Positions 63,177-64,000 of a stretch of DNA of 64,000 nt are shown piece by piece (the stretch's first letter is position 1; each line of letters begins with the position of its first letter). Under the pieces are notes generated by a model that searched no databases, had not been told where the DNA came from, and was given only the letters and a program-made list of their open reading frames with translations. The translations under genes and the position numbers were made by a program. Source of the DNA: Aliidongia dinghuensis (lineage in GTDB: Bacteria > Pseudomonadota > Alphaproteobacteria > ATCC43930 > CGMCC-115725); assembly GCF_014643535.1 (NCBI RefSeq), contig NZ_BMJQ01000007.1, positions 124,001-188,000 on the forward strand, read 5' to 3'.

Positions 63177-63363
63177 CAGGCGACGTCCCACAGCAAGCCG
63201 CCGCCGCTTGGGCCTCGGGCCCGTAACGGCTGCGGACCGGTTGGCCGATCCTCGGGGGGGGGCGGCAGCCCGCTCCCTGGAATCGGCCTTCCATTGAAGA
63301 TCCTCGCTCGACGCCGCGCGCCGGTCCCGTTCGGGCGGCGGCGGTCGATCGGACGATGATCGA

Positions 63364-64000
63364 TCAGAACTTCACGGTCGCCGAGAGCGAAATGAGGTCC
63401 GCTGCGACGTTCGACTGCGCCGTGACCGTGTCATGGATCGGGTTGATGTCGGTCTGGCTGACGGTCGAGCTGTCGATGAACAGGTGGGCATAGGCCCCGC
63501 TGATCGCGATGCTGCGCGTCAATTGATATGTCGCGCCGGCGGAAATCCAATAGCGGTCGCCGTCGGGCAGGCGATAGTCGCGATAATGGTCCTGGATCGG
63601 CGTCTCGTCATAGGCGACGCCGCCGCGAACCGTCAGCCGGTCGTCGACCTTATAGTTGGCGCCGATCGAGGCGAAACTCGAATCGCGGTAATGCTCCGGA
63701 TCGATCACGGGCGCCTGCCTCGGATTCTCGAAGACGACCTCGAGCGTCTGGAAGCTGCTCCACCGCGTGTACTGGTAGGACGCGTCCACGGCGAAGGCGG
63801 GCGTGAACTGGTGGGTAATGCCGAGCCAGACGTTGCCCGGCAGAACGAGATCGGCCGAAGCGTTGGTCTTTTGCAGCTGACCGGTCGCGGCAATCAGCGT
63901 GCGCAGGCTCGCCGGCACCGTGAAATCGGCGCGGCCGCTGATGCTATGGTGCACGTTCGAGCGATAGGACAGGCCGATCGTCGTGTCGTCGCCCCACGGC
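63364..64000 (-). CDS. fadL: Outer membrane protein of the FadL/OmpP1/TodX family, C-terminal part
   Basis: C-terminal ~210 residues of a FadL-type beta-barrel; the start lies beyond the right edge of the window. The frame is open to base 64000 and reads PWGDDTTIGLSYRSNVHHSI, the GLSYRS-VHH pattern of FadL, followed by alternating strands (FAVDASYQYTRWSSF, YRDSSFASIGANYKVDD, RYWISAGATYQL, SISGAYAHLF-type) and the terminal strand DLISLSATVKF ending in Phe. FadL takes long-chain fatty acids or other hydrophobic compounds across the outer membrane, which fits the adjacent ligase and beta-oxidation genes. Confidence 0.88.
   Translation of the reverse strand, partial: PWGDDTTIGLSYRSNVHHSISGRADFTVPASLRTLIAATGQLQKTNASADLVLPGNVWLGITHQFTPAFAVDASYQYTRWSSFQTLEVVFENPRQAPVIDPEHYRDSSFASIGANYKVDDRLTVRGGVAYDETPIQDHYRDYRLPDGDRYWISAGATYQLTRSIAISGAYAHLFIDSSTVSQTDINPIHDTVTAQSNVAADLISLSATVKF

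Overview
The window is 64 kb of GC-rich, densely coding, single-copy chromosomal DNA. FlbT and FlaF, two regulators of flagellin expression largely confined to Alphaproteobacteria, sit beside hook genes that have a sigma-54 promoter. Together with a LiuR-type MerR regulator and DgcA-like and BMP-type nucleoside genes, this points to an alphaproteobacterium, probably in or near Rhodospirillales. The genus cannot be fixed from the sequence. No rRNA, tRNA, CRISPR array, prophage or intact insertion sequence was seen.

Layout. 0-2.7 kb: RNA helicase hrpB, then a palindromic repeat. 2.7-13.5 kb: a flagellar island with flhB, a FlaG-like small protein, a folate-type formyltransferase, flaF, the pseudaminic acid genes pseC and pseB, flgL, flgK, flgE (sigma-54 promoter) and divergent flbT. 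13.5-15.3 kb: an acetyltransferase, hspQ, a YXWGXW-repeat lipoprotein and a 0.5 kb gene-free stretch. 15.3-21.3 kb: an RND efflux pair with its TetR regulator, and a divergent short-chain dehydrogenase (SDR). 21.6-31.1 kb: a DgcA-like enolase-superfamily protein that has lost its catalytic residues, a secreted S10 peptidase, and a three-gene transglutaminase / ATP-grasp-alpha-E / transglutaminase-DUF2126 locus. 31.3-36.8 kb: psd-pssA and an iron-type ABC importer. 36.8-40.1 kb: a TonB/TPR lipoprotein of lower GC, prfC and a CHRD-domain protein. 40.2-49.4 kb: a nine-gene nucleoside uptake and catabolism operon. 49.4-53.1 kb: two proteins of unknown function, and a LysR regulator divergent from a bile-acid-symporter-like transporter. 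53.1-64 kb: a fatty-acid uptake and beta-oxidation block on the minus strand, ending in a fadL cut by the window edge.

How the genes work together. The flagellar island combines export (FlhB), hook and hook-filament junction (FlgE, FlgK, FlgL), flagellin regulation (FlaF, FlbT) and a sugar pathway for flagellin glycosylation. The adjacent formyltransferase suggests a formylated sugar. The nucleoside operon imports nucleosides through a BMP-family ABC system, deaminates cytidine, cleaves purine and pyrimidine nucleosides, and converts deoxyribose or ribose phosphate to glycolytic intermediates. The right-hand block covers uptake (FadL), activation (FadD), dehydrogenation, hydration/oxidation and thiolysis of acyl-CoA, and its regulator gene carries two perfect palindromic operators.

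The observations most worth a second look are the consistently degenerate DgcA-like protein, the formyltransferase paired with PseB/PseC, the amidoligase-transglutaminase locus, the paired palindromic repeats at 2.6 and 53.1 kb, and the Pro/Thr-rich insert in FlgL.
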